DNA of 17,432 nt, from the NCBI GenBank assembly GCA_002436085.1, contig DIXT01000020.1:140989-158420 (forward strand), read 5' to 3'. Of the stretch, positions 15,436-17,432 are shown one piece after another (the stretch's first letter is position 1; every line of letters begins with the position of its first letter). The DNA is from Anaerolineaceae bacterium UBA6073 (lineage in GTDB: Bacteria; Chloroflexota; Anaerolineae; Anaerolineales; Anaerolineaceae). Below the pieces are notes generated by a model. It did not search any database, was not told the origin of the DNA, and saw only the letters and a program-made list of their open reading frames with translations. The translations under genes and the position numbers were made by a program.

Positions 15436-16773
15436 CTAAATCGCCTCGAGGTAACGTCGAACTTCCCAGTCGGAAACTTGCATGCGGTATTCCTCCCACT
15501 CTGCCAACCGGGATTCCACAAACTTGCTTGAAAGCGTTTCTCCCAGTGCGGCATGCAGAAGCGGGTCGGTCAGATACACATCTACGGCCTCTTTTAGCGA
15601 ACCTGGCAGAACCTCAATACCCATCTCGGCTCGTTCTTTCTCGCTTAATTCATAGATATTCACGTTGTTTAGTGGTTTCGGGCAGGACAATCCGCGGTCA
15701 ATCCCATCCAACCCGGCGGCTAGCATCGCATTGAAAGCCAGATACGGATTGGCAGATGGGTCTGGGAATCGCAATTCTATGCGCACTCCATTCTTATTAC
15801 CGTTGTTTACCATCGGAATACGGATAAGCGCTGAACGGTTAACCTGCGCAAAACCAATATACACAGGCGCTTCATAACCCGGGACCAGCCGCTTGTAAGA
15901 ATTCACACTAGGGGCGACCACCGCCGATAAAGCCCTAGCGTGTGCTAACTGACCCGCTATATAGCCGTAGGCGAGCGAGGACAGGTGGTGTATGTCATTT
16001 TCGTCATAGAACAGATTCTCGCCGTTCTTGCTAATAGACTGATGACAGTGCATGCCTGAACCATTTATGCCAAATATCGGTTTAGGCATGAAGGACGCGA
16101 TCAGACCGTGCTTGGCGGCGATAGCTTTAATCGCGGATTTGAAAGTGAGCACGTTATCAGCCGTTTTCAAGGCATCGTCAAAGCGAAAATCAATCTCGTG
16201 CTGCCCTAATGCCACCTCGTGATGCCCAACCTCGACATCCAGACCCATCTGATTGAGTACCGACATTAATTCCGTGCGGACAATCACAGCCTGATCGTTG
16301 GCGGAAAAATCAAAATAGCTGCCGATATCATAGGGAACAGGATGAATTGACTCGGAACCATTGCGCAGGAAGAGGAAGAATTCCGGTTCCGGGCCGATAT
16401 TAAGCGTCCATCCGCGTTCTTCTTTCAGTTTTTTCAGGTTGGCTTTTAATCTGCCGCGCGGGTCGCCTTCAAATGCTTCCCCGTTCGGGCGCAAGATGTC
16501 ACACAGCACTCTGGCACGTTTCAATTCATCCGGAGACCAGGGCAGGATCGCATAGGTTTCGGGGTCCACACGCAAATGCATATCGCTTTCCTGGATCCGC
16601 GCAAAGCCTTCGATTGACGAACCGTCAAACCAGATGCCGTTATCGATGCCTTCTTCCAGACGATCCACCGGACCGTCCAGAGACTTCACTACCCCGTTGA
16701 TGTCGGTAAATTGATACGAAATGAACTTAATTTTGTCTTCTTTAACACGTTTCAACAAATCCTTGGTATCCAT
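15436..16773 (-). CDS. glnA: Glutamine synthetase, type I (GSI-alpha)
   Basis: This 445-residue protein makes glutamine from glutamate, ammonia and ATP, and forms dodecamers in the cytoplasm. Length and sequence fit the GSI-alpha group of Bacillus and relatives. Visible active-site elements are FDGSSIEGF (49-57, Asp50 at the ammonia site), GPEPEFF (Glu129, Glu131), HHEVALGQHEID (Glu186, Glu193), NGSGMHC (His242) and NSYKRLVPGYEAP (291-303). Arg59 in GFARIQESD corresponds to the Arg that mediates glutamine feedback inhibition in B. subtilis (Arg62). The adenylylation-tyrosine loop of GSI-beta is absent; this region reads NNVNIYELSEKERAE. Control is therefore likely by feedback or by expression. 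GGAG eight bases before the ATG is a good ribosome-binding site. A long hairpin-rich leader and a 6S RNA lie upstream. Confidence 0.97.
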   Translation of the reverse strand: MDTKDLLKRVKEDKIKFISYQFTDINGVVKSLDGPVDRLEEGIDNGIWFDGSSIEGFARIQESDMHLRVDPETYAILPWSPDELKRARVLCDILRPNGEAFEGDPRGRLKANLKKLKEERGWTLNIGPEPEFFLFLRNGSESIHPVPYDIGSYFDFSANDQAVIVRTELMSVLNQMGLDVEVGHHEVALGQHEIDFRFDDALKTADNVLTFKSAIKAIAAKHGLIASFMPKPIFGINGSGMHCHQSISKNGENLFYDENDIHHLSSLAYGYIAGQLAHARALSAVVAPSVNSYKRLVPGYEAPVYIGFAQVNRSALIRIPMVNNGNKNGVRIELRFPDPSANPYLAFNAMLAAGLDGIDRGLSCPKPLNNVNIYELSEKERAEMGIEVLPGSLKEAVDVYLTDPLLHAALGETLSSKFVESRLAEWEEYRMQVSDWEVRRYLEAI

Positions 16774-17061
16774 GGTGCGCTCCTTTTAAATGCACAAGAT
16801 GCTTCAACGTTGTCAGACCTGAAGCCGATCTGCCCACCAAGCTTATTTTGTGCCGAAGGTCGCCCTTCGGTTTTGTATTTGCTTGAAACATGAAGATTGA
16901 AACCTGTGATAGGTTTCGGAGGCATCCGCTGATCTATCGATTTTCCCCGGGAACCGGGTTAACACTTCTCCCGCGAGAAGGAACCTCCACCTCGTCATCT
17001 CAAAAAAGAGACTCAGCCGCTAAATCTTTGTTATTTGGTTGTTGAAACCCCCGTTTGAAAT
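16774..17061 (-). promoter_or_regulatory. Hairpin-rich glnA leader region (candidate structured RNA)
   Basis: This 288-bp gap between 6S RNA and glnA has no gene but several compact inverted repeats: 16801-16806/16820-16825 (GCTTCA/TGAAGC); 16853-16859/16864-16870 (CCGAAGG/CCTTCGG), with a GNRA-type GCGA loop on the minus strand; 16899-16905/16911-16917 (GAAACCT/AGGTTTC); 16946-16950/16954-16958 (CCCGG/CCGGG); 16965-16970/16975-16980 (CTTCTC/GAGAAG); and a weak 16998-17001/17008-17011. No riboswitch class I know fits. No stem is followed by a T-run on the minus strand, so simple attenuation is not evident; the CCGAAGG hairpin is followed by TTTTGTATTT only on the plus strand. No convincing glnA promoter was found inside, so glnA may be read through from the 6S gene or from a weak internal promoter. 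Confidence 0.45.
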
Positions 17062-17236
17062 AAGGCCTCCCCGCCATGCCGTGTGCGGTGATGTTTTGAA
17101 CCTGCAAATTGCAGGACTGGTTCTCCCTGCAGGATCAGTCTTGACCGGGGTCTATCACATCACCTGTTGTGAGCTCGAACCACTTTTGGAAGTGTTGGTA
17201 CAAAACTTGGGTGCCGCATCACGAACACAGCAGGGT
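17062..17236 (-). ncRNA. ssrS: 6S RNA
   Basis: The minus strand folds into the 6S shape. An outer 10-bp stem (17226-17235 with 17069-17078) is followed by a small UU/G internal loop, then CGTGaTGCGG paired with CCGCACACG (17214-17223 with 17080-17088), then TTTTGTACC with GGTTCAAAA (17197-17205 with 17094-17102, one mismatch). A central bubble (17183-17196 / 17103-17117) comes next, with the small hairpin CCTGCAATTTGCAGG beside it on the 3' strand. The apical arm opens with TGGTTC/GAACCA (17177-17182 with 17118-17123). Primary motifs also fit: the 5' part CTGTGTTCGTGATGCGG resembles the conserved UGUUCG..GCGG of known 6S RNAs, CACCCAAGTTTTGTACC recalls the Firmicutes form, and CGGCAT occurs in the 3' part. 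6S RNA mimics an open promoter and sequesters housekeeping RNA polymerase. The predicted transcript start falls one base before the outer stem. The 3' end is approximate. Confidence 0.82.
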
Positions 17237-17242
17237 ACTTTT

Positions 17243-17270
17243 CTTATACCATAAATCTATATTTCTGCAA
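17243..17270 (-). promoter_or_regulatory. Promoter of the 6S RNA gene
   Basis: On the minus strand TTGCAG (-35, 17265-17270) and TATAAG (-10, 17243-17248) are 16 bases apart. The predicted start is the A at 17236, immediately before the outer stem of 6S RNA, which supports both calls. Confidence 0.65.
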
Positions 17271-17357
17271 ACAGTATCGCCAGTGGGTGTTGAAAATGTC
17301 CAGAAGAATAAAAAATGAACAACTTTATATTCAAGAAGAACACAATATGTTCATAAA

Positions 17358-17431
17358 CCCCTCCCCTTTGATTCCCCTCCCCAGCGTCTCGTTTCAGTGT
17401 AAAACTTTCCGCACGATGCTGGTGAGGGGAA
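17358..17431 (+). repeat. Right-end hairpin repeat (C-rich arms, 32-nt spacer)
   Basis: TTCCCCTCCCCAGC (17372-17385) pairs with GCTGGTGAGGGGAA (17418-17431) with one mismatch, around a 32-nt spacer. A second C-rich block (CCCCTCCCC, 17358-17366) precedes it. The order, the arm ends (CCAGC...GCTGG), the spacer length and a shared CTCGTT in the spacer match the left-end element in inverse orientation. The window stops one base after the right arm, so the element may continue outside. No open reading frame lies in it. Confidence 0.7.
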
Positions 17432-17432
17432 A

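Noticed and set aside
16853..16880. Rho-independent terminator on the plus strand (CCGAAGG hairpin then TTTTGTATTT)
   Set aside because: No plus-strand gene lies upstream for it to terminate. On the minus strand the hairpin is not followed by T residues. It is listed as part of the glnA leader instead.
16940..17011. SAM-I riboswitch or T-box (GAGGTGGAGG and hairpins on the minus strand)
   Set aside because: The SAM-I core (GGCAACC, GATGAA) and the T-box GGTGGNACCGCG sequence are both missing.
17039..17254. Plus-strand 71-codon open frame
   Set aside because: It lies antisense to the 6S RNA fold and its promoter, which explain the sequence conservation pattern better. It has no ribosome-binding site.

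Overview
The window looks like part of a chromosome from a member of the phylum Chloroflexota, probably class Anaerolineae. This is inferred from the style of ribosomal protein L34, the compact YidC, the DDFSD..GW-type lipoprotein and the gene neighbourhoods; no database search was run. GC content is moderate and gene density is high. Nearly everything is coded on the minus strand. Both ends carry a GC-rich hairpin repeat with a 32-nt spacer, in opposite orientation, so the sequence may be a contig that stops in dispersed repeats.

Layout, left to right. (1) 1-380: hairpin repeat, then AT-rich DNA with no convincing gene. (2) 380-5304, minus: a surface-polysaccharide group with a large GT-C (GT39/ArnT-like) membrane glycosyltransferase, then a Wzz-type chain-length protein overlapping an O-antigen ligase/polymerase. 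(3) 5492-6367, plus: the only plus-strand gene, an SMP-30/gluconolactonase-family enzyme. (4) 6385-8238, minus: the ribosome-associated GTPase TypA/BipA. (5) 8292-13268, minus: a run transcribed as rpmH, rnpA, yidD, a PQQ-propeller lipoprotein, yidC, khpB (jag), pdp. It has a clear sigma-A promoter before rpmH and a strong hairpin terminator after pdp. This is the classical rpmH-rnpA-yidD-yidC-jag cluster with three changes: no dnaA beside it, a BamB-like lipoprotein inserted before yidC, and a pyrimidine-nucleoside phosphorylase in the place where mnmE is often found. (6) 13417-16773, minus: glnA (class I-alpha glutamine synthetase), a small lipoprotein and mtaB, closely spaced. (7) 16774-17432: a 290-nt glnA leader rich in hairpins, a 6S RNA with its own promoter, and the right-end repeat.

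The genes are mostly housekeeping: translation and tRNA modification (L34, RNase P protein, MtaB, TypA), membrane protein insertion (YidC, YidD, KhpB and perhaps the propeller lipoprotein), nitrogen assimilation (GlnA), nucleoside salvage (Pdp) and cell-surface glycan assembly. The items most worth a second look are the 6S RNA upstream of glnA, the structured glnA leader, the propeller lipoprotein inside the YidC operon, and the matching repeats at the two ends. I found no CRISPR array, transposase, phage gene or tRNA, and no clearly new defence or metabolic system.
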